64,000 bases of DNA from Parietichytrium sp. I65-24A (lineage: Eukaryota; Sar; Bigyra; Thraustochytrida; Thraustochytriidae), in contig BLSF01000021.1 in assembly GCA_012862575.1 (NCBI GenBank), positions 1 through 64,000 on the forward strand. Reading direction: 5' to 3'. Under the pieces are notes generated by a model. That model was not told the DNA's origin, did no database searches, and saw only the letters and a program-made list of their open reading frames with translations. The first letter of the stretch is position 1, and every line of letters begins with the position of its first letter. Positions 1 through 8,597 of the stretch are shown piece by piece. The position numbers were made by a program, and so were the translations under genes.

Positions 1-207
1 CCTCTAAGACCGCGCGTACTTGTCCCGCAGACCAGCTTGAGGGCACAGGCCGACTCGCCGTTTGTTTGTGTGTGTGTTTCTGTACTAGCTAGCAGGCTCC
101 TATAGCTAGGGTGCTCGCGAAGGTGGTGCGGTGTCCGCGAGGACAGGTGGCGTACGCGGAGTGCGCGGTGTCGTAGGGTGCTGTTGTGAGGAGGAAAGGC
201 TGGGAGA

Positions 208-2088
208 ATGTTCTCCTCGGGCGCGAGCTCCGGGGGCGGAGGGTTGTTTGGGAGTTCCAACACGTCGGGGCAAAGTAGTGGAGGATTGTTTGGAAACTCG
301 AATACTTCGGGACAGAGTAGTGGAGGATTGTTTGGGAATTCGAATACTTCTGGACAGAGTAGTGGAGGATTGTTTGGGGGTTCCAATACTTCGGGCCAAA
401 GCAGTGGAGGTTTGTTTGGAGGTTCCAATACTTCGGGCCAGAGTAGTGGTGGGCTGTTTGGAGGCTCGACGACGAATAATACAGGTGGCGGAGGGCTGTT
501 TGGGAGCTCGACGACAACAAGTAATGCAGGGGGTGGCGGGTTGTTTGGCTCAGGAAACAGTGGCAACTCTGGCGGATCTTCGCTCTTTGGCGGGTCCAAC
601 ACAGCGACTAACACGAATACCGGCGGAGGTTTGTTTGGAAATAACAATGCATCGGGTAACAGCTCTGGCGGGGGGTTGTTTGGAAACACGAGCTCAGGGG
701 GCGGCGGGTTATTCGGCGGTCAACAGCAACAACAGTCATCTCTATTTGGAAACTCAGGGACGGCTGGCTCGTCTGGCCTTTTTGGCGGGCAGCAGCAACA
801 ACAGCAACAACAACAACAACCGGTAGCTTTTCCTGGCGCAATTCCGCTTATGGGATCAGCAGACGCGAGTGACCTACGTTTCGGTGTGATTCCGGAAGGT
901 GTCACCAGTCTGGAGGACTGCACTCGCGTTCGTGTTATACCAGAACCACTTCACGGTGAACTAGTCGCTCAACAAGTAGAGATGAACAAGAGTGGGATTA
1001 AACTAGATGAAATACTTAATCAGTCGAACCGAGAGCTGGTAATGCTTCTCGAGAAAACCGCAGAGATGGACCAAGGAGTGCTCAAGCTTCGAAATGAAAT
1101 TGCAAGGCAGGAGCAAATGGTGAAAGGGCTCAAGGATGACGCCAAATCGCTCAAGGCTGTAGACACGGCTCTTCACGAAGCTCGAAGGATGAGCAATCCA
1201 GCGAGATTCACCGTCAATAAAGCGGTGCCGTCAGATTTCTTCTGGCAGCTCTTGTACGATCTCGAGTCCCGACTTTCGGAGTACGATCGCCGGACGAAGG
1301 AGTTAGTTGCTGTGTTGCAGAGTCGCTCCGTGGCCCGTGGCAAAGCTCCCATGCAGCTCATTGTATCTATTCTTCGGCAGCAATACCAAGCATTCCGAGC
1401 CATTGCCGCTCAGGTTGCGGACATGCACGACCGCATGGACGAGCTCCGTGAACAATACAAAGACTGGCATGTTGTGGTGCACGGTGACACCCCTCGAGAC
1501 TTTGAGCAAGAGGACAACAAGGAGCGCGAGCTGAGACGCAAGCTGCTTCGCAAGGTAGAGGAGCAAGCCTCAAGTTGGACCGGGCCGGAGTCAAGTCAGC
1601 AACCTCAGCAGCAGCAGCAGCAGCAGCAACCTCAGCAGCAACAGCAAGCGGGTGGACTTTTTGGCGGCTCAAATGCCACCTCCGGTGCCCCGGCCTCAGG
1701 AGCTGGGTCTTCTTTGTTTTCAAACTCAACGGCAACGAATACCAATTCAGGGTCTTCGCTCTTTGGTGGAGCGCCGGCGACTTCGTCTACAACACCCGCG
1801 GCTGGAGCAGGCAGCTCCACGGGTGGACTATTTGGCAGCCAGCCTTCCTCCTCTACGACCTCGTCAGGAGGTGGATTGTTTGGCAGCCAACCCAGTGGGA
1901 CCTCTACCGGAGGTGGTGGTCTGTTTGGCAATCAGTCCAGTGGGGCATCGTCAGGAGGGGGCCTATTTGGCAGCGCGTCGACTTCATTCGGAAACCCATC
2001 TGCAACCCCTCAGCAGAGCCAGGATTCGGACCTAGGGTCTGGACGGCATGCTCCGAGAAAGAACTCCAAGCATCACAGAAGAAAGTAG
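208..2088 (+). CDS. NUP58: Nucleoporin Nup58 (yeast Nup49 counterpart), 626 aa
   Basis: FG-nucleoporin of the central channel (Nup62-Nup58-Nup54 complex). Residues 1-200 are about fifteen GLFG-type repeats in Gly/Ser/Asn/Thr spacers, ending in a polyglutamine run. Residues about 215-450 form an alpha-helical region; its part with FFWQLLYDLESRL, then QQYQAFRAIAAQVADMHDRM and LREQYKDW, matches by eye the conserved helical core of vertebrate Nup58 (YFRVLVQQFE, YQTFVALAAQL, LKEQYLGYR). A second glutamine run and a second GLFG block (about 480-600) follow, then a basic tail. FG blocks on both sides of the core are typical of Nup58. In other organisms this core pairs with Nup62 and Nup54. The ATG at 208 opens directly into the FG repeats and is the natural start. 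Polyglutamine tracts are encoded by mixed CAG/CAA. Confidence 0.85.
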   Translation: MFSSGASSGGGGLFGSSNTSGQSSGGLFGNSNTSGQSSGGLFGNSNTSGQSSGGLFGGSNTSGQSSGGLFGGSNTSGQSSGGLFGGSTTNNTGGGGLFGSSTTTSNAGGGGLFGSGNSGNSGGSSLFGGSNTATNTNTGGGLFGNNNASGNSSGGGLFGNTSSGGGGLFGGQQQQQSSLFGNSGTAGSSGLFGGQQQQQQQQQQPVAFPGAIPLMGSADASDLRFGVIPEGVTSLEDCTRVRVIPEPLHGELVAQQVEMNKSGIKLDEILNQSNRELVMLLEKTAEMDQGVLKLRNEIARQEQMVKGLKDDAKSLKAVDTALHEARRMSNPARFTVNKAVPSDFFWQLLYDLESRLSEYDRRTKELVAVLQSRSVARGKAPMQLIVSILRQQYQAFRAIAAQVADMHDRMDELREQYKDWHVVVHGDTPRDFEQEDNKERELRRKLLRKVEEQASSWTGPESSQQPQQQQQQQQPQQQQQAGGLFGGSNATSGAPASGAGSSLFSNSTATNTNSGSSLFGGAPATSSTTPAAGAGSSTGGLFGSQPSSSTTSSGGGLFGSQPSGTSTGGGGLFGNQSSGASSGGGLFGSASTSFGNPSATPQQSQDSDLGSGRHAPRKNSKHHRRK

Positions 2089-2669
2089 TGTCTTGCACTC
2101 TTCTCTCTCATGTCCTGACGACTCTTTCAAATTATACTTACCACTGTCATCATCAACTCAATTCCACATTTTGCTCACCTTGCCCACTGTGATTGACAGT
2201 GAGCCCCTCCGCCTTTCCACTTCCGCCTCGCAAGTTCACTTGCTCATCTATCATCCGTCCCACCATTGGGCACTTTACTGGGGAGGCTAGCTAACTCTAG
2301 AGAGCTCGCCCATGTTACATCCAATGTCAGGGTCTCTTCTTCGCCAACCAAACAAAACAAGACAATTTGGCTGTGTGTTGAGAGTGTTGAGACCTCCTCG
2401 GGTATAGCACTGATACTCGAGCACACTGACCCGCGGCCCTGGCGAGCGGACCCAGTCCAACAAGCAGGAGACCAAGCCCAAAGTCACAAGTCGCAAGTCA
2501 GAAGCCAGAAGCCAGACGAAAACTCCGTCATCAGAAAGAAGGGATCTCAGCGCTGGTGTGGCGAAGGAGTTGGAGTTGTTCGGGCGCTGTCAATCAAGAA
2601 GTTTCTGTTCCCGTGGGCGTTTGTGCGTTTGTGCGTTTTGGCGCTGGAGCGGCGGTCTGAGGAGAAGGG
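2089..2669. other. Spacer between Nup58 and the EFM7-like gene
   Basis: About 580 bases with no supported gene. It should contain the Nup58 3' end and the promoter of the next gene. A short run of overlapping near-repeats built on caagt/cagaag occurs near 2485-2520. No RNA gene was recognised. Confidence 0.5.
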
Positions 2670-3482
2670 ATGGGCGACGGCGGCGAGTACGTGGTGGCCC
2701 TGGACGCTCTGTTCGGCGTGGAGCGCGTGAACCATGGTGACCCTGACGAGCCTTTCGAGTGGAAGTGGCCATCGTTCGGCAGCGGCACAGCGCACGGCGC
2801 GCTGCGGCCCTGCGTGCAGCTGCACCTGGCGGAGGGCAACGTGCATCTGATGGCTCAGCACGTGTGGCAGTCCTCGCTGACGATGGCCGAGGAGATGGTA
2901 CGCGGCCGGGTGCCCGTTGCGGGTTCGAACGTTTTAGAGCTCGGTGCAGGAGCTGCACTGCCGAGCATTGTGGCCAGGAAGCTGGCTGCCAAGATGGTGG
3001 TGGTAAGCGACTACCCGAGCGAGGCCATCGTGGACAACATGCGCGTGAACGTGGAGGCCAATGTCGCGGAAGGGGACGGGCCAGCGGTCGTGCGCGGTTT
3101 CAAGTGGGGCGAGGACATCCAGGAGTTGCAAGCCTGCCTCGCGGAGGGCGACAAGTTTGACGCGGTAATTCTGGCGGACACGCTCTGGCTGGAAGACCAG
3201 CACCCTTTCCTGCTCAAGTCGCTTCGGGAACTGTGTGAGCGAAATGAGGGCCTGAAGCTTTTCTTCACATTCATGAACCACGACAACGGGCGCGGAGTTG
3301 CGGGCAGATTTTTTAAGCGAGCTACAACCGAATTTAATCTTGAGATTATTGAGGACAGAAAGCTCGGCTGGAAAGCAGATGAAGTGGACATCGACAACCC
3401 CGAAGACAGCGACGCATCCGATCCAGAAAGCTACGGGCCGGTTTATCTAAAGGTCCTCAAGCTGGCTTCCATGTCTAAGTAA
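2670..3482 (+). CDS. EFM7: EFM7/NNT1-like protein N-terminal/lysine methyltransferase, 270 aa
   Basis: Class I SAM-dependent methyltransferase of the Methyltransf_16 group. Motif I is VLELGAGAALPS (about residues 87-98). The post-I acidic motif is VVSDYPS (about 111), a D-Y-P signature typical of the EFM7/NNT1 branch. The substrate-loop motif is DAVILADTLW (about 167-176), where family members have an (A/S)D.(L/I)(W/Y) stretch. Yeast EFM7 methylates the N-terminus and adjacent lysine of elongation factor eEF1A; the same substrate is inferred here, not shown. Length matches the family (about 260 aa). The ATG at 2670 gives a full-length N-terminus with the GxGxxxG context intact; an upstream open stretch is non-ATG. 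Confidence 0.8.
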   Translation: MGDGGEYVVALDALFGVERVNHGDPDEPFEWKWPSFGSGTAHGALRPCVQLHLAEGNVHLMAQHVWQSSLTMAEEMVRGRVPVAGSNVLELGAGAALPSIVARKLAAKMVVVSDYPSEAIVDNMRVNVEANVAEGDGPAVVRGFKWGEDIQELQACLAEGDKFDAVILADTLWLEDQHPFLLKSLRELCERNEGLKLFFTFMNHDNGRGVAGRFFKRATTEFNLEIIEDRKLGWKADEVDIDNPEDSDASDPESYGPVYLKVLKLASMSK

Positions 3483-3588
3483 TAAGCCCTAGTAAATTAT
3501 CCGGCGCTCTCGCCGAGCTACAGCGTGCGCTGTGTAGTGCAAGAGGAGGGCCGGCGCAATGCGCGTATGATGAATGTATGTTGTGTCT

Positions 3589-3592
<4 letters not shown>

Positions 3593-3619
<27 letters not shown>
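3593..3619. repeat. (CT)n microsatellite
   Basis: About 13 perfect CT units in the narrow space between the convergent EFM7-like gene and the coiled-coil gene. Confidence 0.95.
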
Positions 3620-3624
<5 letters not shown>

Positions 3625-3648
3625 TTACCTACCTACCAGTCTCTACCT

Positions 3649-6102
3649 TTACATTGAAGAGAGCTCTTTGTACAGTTTCTTGAGCGTGTCGCGCCTTTGG
3701 CTGCTGCTCATTGATCGCTGGAGGTGAGCGTCTTCGGCTGAAGAGTAGCCCGAGGACGAGGAAGTAGACATACTGCGGGCTCTCTGCATCGGATGGCTCA
3801 TAGGAGCGTTCCAAGGAGGTCGACCCTCGGACGCAGATTCGTTGCCTCCGTCCCGAAGGATGCTACGCGGAGCCCACGGGTCCACGTCTGGCGTTCGTAC
3901 GGAACCCTCGTGGTCCTCGTAGCCATCTGCGGTGCGGCTCATGTTCGTCAAGTGGATGCTTCGACCTTTCTTACCACCGCCATCTTTGACATAACGAACA
4001 CTTTTACGAAACCTTGAATCATACGGGTCAGATAGGTCATCGCCCAAAGTTGAAGACGACGACTTTGCTTCTTGTCTCAACCGATAGCTGGAACTGATTG
4101 TATGTCGCTCGTGTGGTTTTAGATCTGGCTCAGCAGATAGGGCCCTTCGGCGCGAGCGAGAGGTTGACGCTGATCCCAAGCTCCTCGAACGCCGCCTAGC
4201 GCGCAGAGGCGTCCGGCTCACGGAGGCGGATCGCGTCGAGTGTCTATGAAAAGCATTTGGGTCCCTGCGGATAGATCTTCTCGAGCCGTCCTCTGCCTCG
4301 ATGCCCACACTTTTATTGCTCTTCTTTTTCTTTGTTGAAAGCGGCAATGACTCTTCTGGGTACTTCTTTTTCCTTGACTGCTTGCTTTTTTTGCTAGCGC
4401 TAGACTGCTTCTTGTTTTTGACCAGTTTGCTTCTATTGTGGCCCTTCCTTTCTATCGTATCTACCATCTCAGTCAGCTCATCAAAGGCCATTTTGAATGG
4501 ACTTTGGCGTTTTGCGAGCGTTTTGCTGACGGCCTGATAATCAGCCACTCCTTGCTCCTCTGCTTCTAGCGACAAAGAGGCCTGCTCAATGAGCTTTTTA
4601 AGCCGCTGTTGGTGCTCGCGCCCAGTCGCCAGACGATCTTTCAGATCCCGCTGTGTGGAAAAGTAAATTTCCATAAAGTGGTCCAGCTTGTCGGTGTTGT
4701 CTGTTAGTTGTGCGTCCTGCTTCGCCACCTTGGCCTGTAGATGCTGCATCGAAGACTCCAGTTTACTCTCCAATTGGGTGACAGCAGTGTTGATGATCTG
4801 CTCCATTCCGATGCCACCGCTACGCCTTGGGCTCTGCTGCTTTCTCTCGCCACTTTCTGCGCTGCTGTCAATTTGCATCTCGAGTATGTGGTCTTCCAAG
4901 GCGCTGAGCCGCTGGGTAACTTGTTCGATGTCGAGCTTCCACGATCGAGAAGTCTCCTCGTCCTCGGCTGCTCGAGCGGCCGAATTCGCTTTTTGAGCAG
5001 TCAAGACCTCGCCACGCAGGAATTCGTTCTCGAGCTTGGAATCTCCAAGAGCGACTTCAAGTTGCTCGACGCGACTTACGAGTCGACCAAGCTCTTGCTG
5101 TAACCGGTTGACGTCATGCTGCTGCGGCCGTCGCTTCTCGGCCTCCTCAACACGTTGTTCAAGCTTTCGCAAAATCTCCACAACTTTTCGGGTACTCTGC
5201 TCGCTCATACTGGCTGCGTTTTGGCGCACATCCTTCACTTCTTCGCGCAGCCGCGACTCAATCTGGCTCACGTATCTCTCTAAAGCTACAGATCCTCCGA
5301 GCATGCTTGCCTCTCCTTCGCTTATATTCGCCAGATGGGGCAACGACCGAATCTGCTGCACTGCATTTGCCAACCTCGCTTCAAGGGCAGAATAACGCAT
5401 GTCGCCCTGTTCAGCTAGCGCTTCCGTGCGCAATTCGAGAACGCTTTGCACCTTCTCCACGGCTGTCCGAGTTTCTTCACGCACCACGTCCCCAAGCGCG
5501 GCAAGCTTGGCCTCTGCGGCATTTCCGCGGGCCTCTGCAGCAGACAAGCGTGCATCAATTTCTGATGCCGAACGATCATACCCTCGCCTAATCTCGGCAA
5601 TAGCGGCACTTCGCCTCGTTTCAGCCTCGCTCGCCGCTCTCCTGATTCCGTCCGCGGCTTCCAGCGCCAGCTCAGCGCGCTCGGTAGCCAACGCCGCAGC
5701 GTCCTTGGCAGCGTTGAGATGCGCCTCCACGGCATCCTGATGCGACGAACGGGTTTCGCTCGCGCGGATTCTTTGCGCCAGCTGGTCAACGCGTTCGTCT
5801 TGTGCCAGGGCGGCAGACTGGAGCTGGTCTACTCGAGAACAAAGCGCTTGCGACGCCAGACAAGCCGCTGACACGCGCTCCAGCTGCACTTCTAGAAATG
5901 TCACGTAAGCTGATCGGTCCGTCATTAGCCGTTCTTGGGCAAGCAAGTCTGGTCTCCGCTTCGCGACTCCATGCTGATGTTGAAGTTGATGCTGCATTTC
6001 CGTTTGTTGCTGCCCATTCCCGTCTTGCTCTTGCGACCCCGATGACTTCTGCCGCGAGCGCCGAAACTCTTCGTAATACGATCCACTGTGCTGTGGCAAC
6101 AT
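3649..6102 (-). CDS. Large coiled-coil protein with basic Ser/Arg-rich C-terminus, 817 aa, function unknown
   Basis: No family recognised. Residues about 50-520 are rich in Ala, Glu, Gln, Lys and Arg with heptad-like spacing of hydrophobic residues, indicating long coiled coils. Residues about 545-590 are a lysine-rich block (many KK and SKK clusters). Residues about 590-800 are Ser/Arg-rich and probably disordered, with several RSxS sites that could be phosphorylated. There is no signal peptide or membrane segment. The ATG at 6102 is preceded by AT-rich non-coding DNA. The architecture is like cytoskeletal or centrosomal scaffold proteins, but that is only a resemblance. It converges on the EFM7-like gene with about 170 bases between stop codons. 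Confidence 0.75.
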   Translation of the reverse strand: MLPQHSGSYYEEFRRSRQKSSGSQEQDGNGQQQTEMQHQLQHQHGVAKRRPDLLAQERLMTDRSAYVTFLEVQLERVSAACLASQALCSRVDQLQSAALAQDERVDQLAQRIRASETRSSHQDAVEAHLNAAKDAAALATERAELALEAADGIRRAASEAETRRSAAIAEIRRGYDRSASEIDARLSAAEARGNAAEAKLAALGDVVREETRTAVEKVQSVLELRTEALAEQGDMRYSALEARLANAVQQIRSLPHLANISEGEASMLGGSVALERYVSQIESRLREEVKDVRQNAASMSEQSTRKVVEILRKLEQRVEEAEKRRPQQHDVNRLQQELGRLVSRVEQLEVALGDSKLENEFLRGEVLTAQKANSAARAAEDEETSRSWKLDIEQVTQRLSALEDHILEMQIDSSAESGERKQQSPRRSGGIGMEQIINTAVTQLESKLESSMQHLQAKVAKQDAQLTDNTDKLDHFMEIYFSTQRDLKDRLATGREHQQRLKKLIEQASLSLEAEEQGVADYQAVSKTLAKRQSPFKMAFDELTEMVDTIERKGHNRSKLVKNKKQSSASKKSKQSRKKKYPEESLPLSTKKKKSNKSVGIEAEDGSRRSIRRDPNAFHRHSTRSASVSRTPLRARRRSRSLGSASTSRSRRRALSAEPDLKPHERHTISSSYRLRQEAKSSSSTLGDDLSDPYDSRFRKSVRYVKDGGGKKGRSIHLTNMSRTADGYEDHEGSVRTPDVDPWAPRSILRDGGNESASEGRPPWNAPMSHPMQRARSMSTSSSSGYSSAEDAHLQRSMSSSQRRDTLKKLYKELSSM

Positions 6103-6813
6103 ATTTCAACTCAATCTACTCCGGATTTTCAACCGAGAAATCGACGATTCGATCTAATCCAGATCTCCACTCCGCCCTCCAAAGATATATATATTTCACA
6201 AAGCCAAGTATGGTCTCCGCCCCTCCAAAGCAGCCCCAAAATCTCAAAACGATTTCAACATCCAGCCAACGCACTCACCCACCACTGGCTCAAGCGAAAT
6301 CAGATCAACCCTGTTGCGCCCGTTGCTCCCGAGCTGATGAAATTCAGCTACGCCGCGCGACTCCTTTGGACCACCACGGGGCCGTTTCTTCTCTTCCTTC
6401 CTCGCGGGTGTCCCCGCGTACCCTCTTCTATCTCCAATAGACCTGCGCCTCGGCCTTTTGCACACGTACGTCACTGTCACTGGCCCAGGTTCAAACCACC
6501 GGACACGCCCTTTTCATACCCAATCTCCGGAACCCTTCTGCAGAACCCATTTAAACAACGCCTTGCATGCATCTATCATTTATTCTACTGTGCATTGTCT
6601 ACCGTACATTACAGTACGGCACTATTGTTACTATCATTATCTATCATTTACTATCATTCACTATCGCAACCTTGGCTGCCTTAGCTGCCTTATCAAAACC
6701 GTTTTGAAAAAGAGGATCATGATGAACTTTTGAAAGGACCGAGAAGAAGGCAAACCTTCTCTCTCACCGCTTTCACCCTCAGCGCCCCCGCCGCCAGGGC
6801 GGGTTCCCGTCAC

Positions 6814-6870
6814 AAGAACCGAAGAACCGGAGAACCAGAGAACCGGAGAACCGGAGAACCGAAGAACCGG
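6814..6870. repeat. Tandem repeat, nine-base unit agaaccgga
   Basis: About six copies of a nine-base unit with single-base variants, in the leader region of the ubiquitin-like gene. Confidence 0.9.
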
Positions 6871-6919
6871 AAAAGCAGAGCAAAGAGTTCACTAGGCAGG
6901 TGCCTCTCTTCCGGGTGCT

Positions 6920-6955
6920 CAGACTCTTCAGACTCTTCAGACTCTTCAGACCCTC
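6920..6955. repeat. Tandem repeat, nine-base unit cagactctt
   Basis: Four copies (the last one variant) of a second, unrelated nine-base unit, about 170 bases before the ubiquitin-like gene's ATG. Confidence 0.9.
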
Positions 6956-7126
6956 AACTCGGAGGCGCTCGAACGCAGTCGAAGTCTCTGTTAGTCGAGC
7001 GCCGTCAGTCCCGGTCGAACGCACTTGACCGCTCGACGGGGAACCGAAGCTCCATAGACCGGACACCGGAGACAGGAGACAGGAGATTCGCTCGAAAAGC
7101 AAGTCACACGAAGACGCAAAGTCCGA

Positions 7127-8101
7127 ATGGCGAGAGCCGTCACCGTGCGCGCCGCTGTGGGCCGCACGACGGTGGAAGCTTCGCTGGCGCAAGGCCCTGC
7201 GAGCACGCTCGGTGACGCGAAGCTGGCGCTCTTGGCCGCGGCACTCGGCGAGCAGCGGGCCGCGCAGGTGGGCGCACGGGCGCGGCTGGTGCTCAAAGGA
7301 AAGTCGCGCGAGGACGTGCTCCTCCGCGAGTGCATGTCGGCGGCGGATAATGAGCGCGAGGATACTGTGGTGCTCAAGGGCAGACTCATGCTGCCACCGG
7401 AAGTTGTCGAGGAAGCCGAAAAGGCGCTGGTGCACGTGGAAGAAGATGCTGGTCGCAAGGCCGACAATGTTGAAGAAGCGCAAGAGAGATCCGCTGACGG
7501 GGATAGTATCAACAATGAGGACGAGAATGAGACAAAACCGCAGTTGGGCGACATGGACGAAGCGGCGGTGTTGGTGACGGTAAGATATGGAAGCAGAACT
7601 GTGTACGTAGTGGTGCACTCGCAAGGCTCGGAGGAGGCCAAGGTAGAGGACGTGAAGGAAGGCATTCGAGCGAAGCTCGGTGTGCCTCTTGCTCAACAGA
7701 GGTTGGTGATCAAGGGAAAGGTGCGGGAGAATGGCGAGGTGCTGTCTACGCTGGGACTGGCGAATAGAGAGCTGAAGGCAAAGCTTCTTTTTACGGAGGG
7801 ATATCATCTTGCTGAAGATGGCGCTGAGTATCTCAGGTCCGCTCAGCACGCCTTGAGCGGCGCAAGACAACTCTATGACAAACTGCAGAATCACCTTCGA
7901 CATCGAATTTTGGACGGCGCAGACATGGTTGTCCAGATTGATGTTGCGGTTGATGGACTCGAAAACGCCCTGTATGGCCTTGACGGACGAGCTGTCCCAT
8001 CGGCGCAAATGGAGCAAAGGTCCCAAACCGTTCAAGAGATGCGCGAATTGTGCGAGAAGCTCAAGAATTTCAAGACTTATAACCTGCATGGAACTCGCTG
8101 A
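7127..8101 (+). CDS. Double ubiquitin-like protein with helical C-terminus (BAG-like?), 324 aa
   Basis: Two beta-grasp, ubiquitin-like stretches are visible. The first, residues about 3-90, ends near RLVLKGKSREDVLLRECM. The second, about 145-225, is clearer: VTVRYGSRTVYVVV, then VEDVKEGIRAKLGVP, QQRLVIKGKVR and AKLLFTE, the usual ubiquitin-like order of strand, helix, (R/K)L(I/V)xxGK and final strand. An acidic linker separates them. Residues 230-324 look all-helical and end in MRELCEKLKNF, placed where BAG-family co-chaperones carry their Hsp70-binding helices. If BAG-like, it would regulate Hsp70 nucleotide exchange; this is inference. There is no C-terminal GlyGly, so it is not a conjugated modifier. 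The ATG at 7127 is the first that includes the first domain. Confidence 0.65.
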   Translation: MARAVTVRAAVGRTTVEASLAQGPASTLGDAKLALLAAALGEQRAAQVGARARLVLKGKSREDVLLRECMSAADNEREDTVVLKGRLMLPPEVVEEAEKALVHVEEDAGRKADNVEEAQERSADGDSINNEDENETKPQLGDMDEAAVLVTVRYGSRTVYVVVHSQGSEEAKVEDVKEGIRAKLGVPLAQQRLVIKGKVRENGEVLSTLGLANRELKAKLLFTEGYHLAEDGAEYLRSAQHALSGARQLYDKLQNHLRHRILDGADMVVQIDVAVDGLENALYGLDGRAVPSAQMEQRSQTVQEMRELCEKLKNFKTYNLHGTR

Positions 8102-8597
8102 AGTGTCTTGTGCGCGGCAAGATGCTGATCGGAATCAGATGCTTTGATTCTCTCCCGCGCAAGCGCGAAACCTGAGCACAAGATAGCAACAGTGTTTCAA
8201 TGTTCGGCTTATAGTCGACATAGAGCCCATATTGCCATGAAGGGCAAGCTTCCGCGACGATTGCTCGCTAGTGGCGAGGATTGCGTCGAGCGAAGCGAAA
8301 AGAAAACTTCAACTTGAATAATAAATTGCTGTCCATCTTCTCAATGCTTGGTAATGCTTTGAAAAAATGCAAAATCGATGCAATGGAGGAGATGTGAAGC
8401 ACAAGGTCGTTTGTATATGGGGCGTCTTTGTGCGCTTCAAAATTTCGGTTGAAGGTTAAAACAAATCAACGTCGGTACTCATTCATCCATAAATTTAAAA
8501 AAGAGGGCAAAAGAAGTTGCTGCGCAAACCGGAGTGAATACACAAGTGCAGGCTTTATGAAATAGAGAAAAACGACAGGAGGGGGGAGAGCAACCCA
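8102..8597. other. Convergent spacer
   Basis: About 500 AT-leaning bases between two convergent genes; expected to hold both 3' untranslated regions. No gene or RNA was recognised. Confidence 0.5.

Larger units (their letters stand above)
6103..7126. other. Divergent promoter region with two nine-base tandem repeats
   Basis: About 1 kb between two divergently transcribed genes, so it must hold both promoters. The left 600 bases are AT-rich with repeated ctatcatt-like words near 6570-6665. The right part carries two separate tandem arrays of nine-base units (listed separately). No gene is supported; a 161-codon open frame here is largely made by the repeats. Confidence 0.5.

Noticed and set aside
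6730-7215. 161-codon plus-strand frame overlapping the ubiquitin-like gene
   Set aside because: Its length comes from two nine-base tandem repeats and it is in a different frame from the recognised domains.
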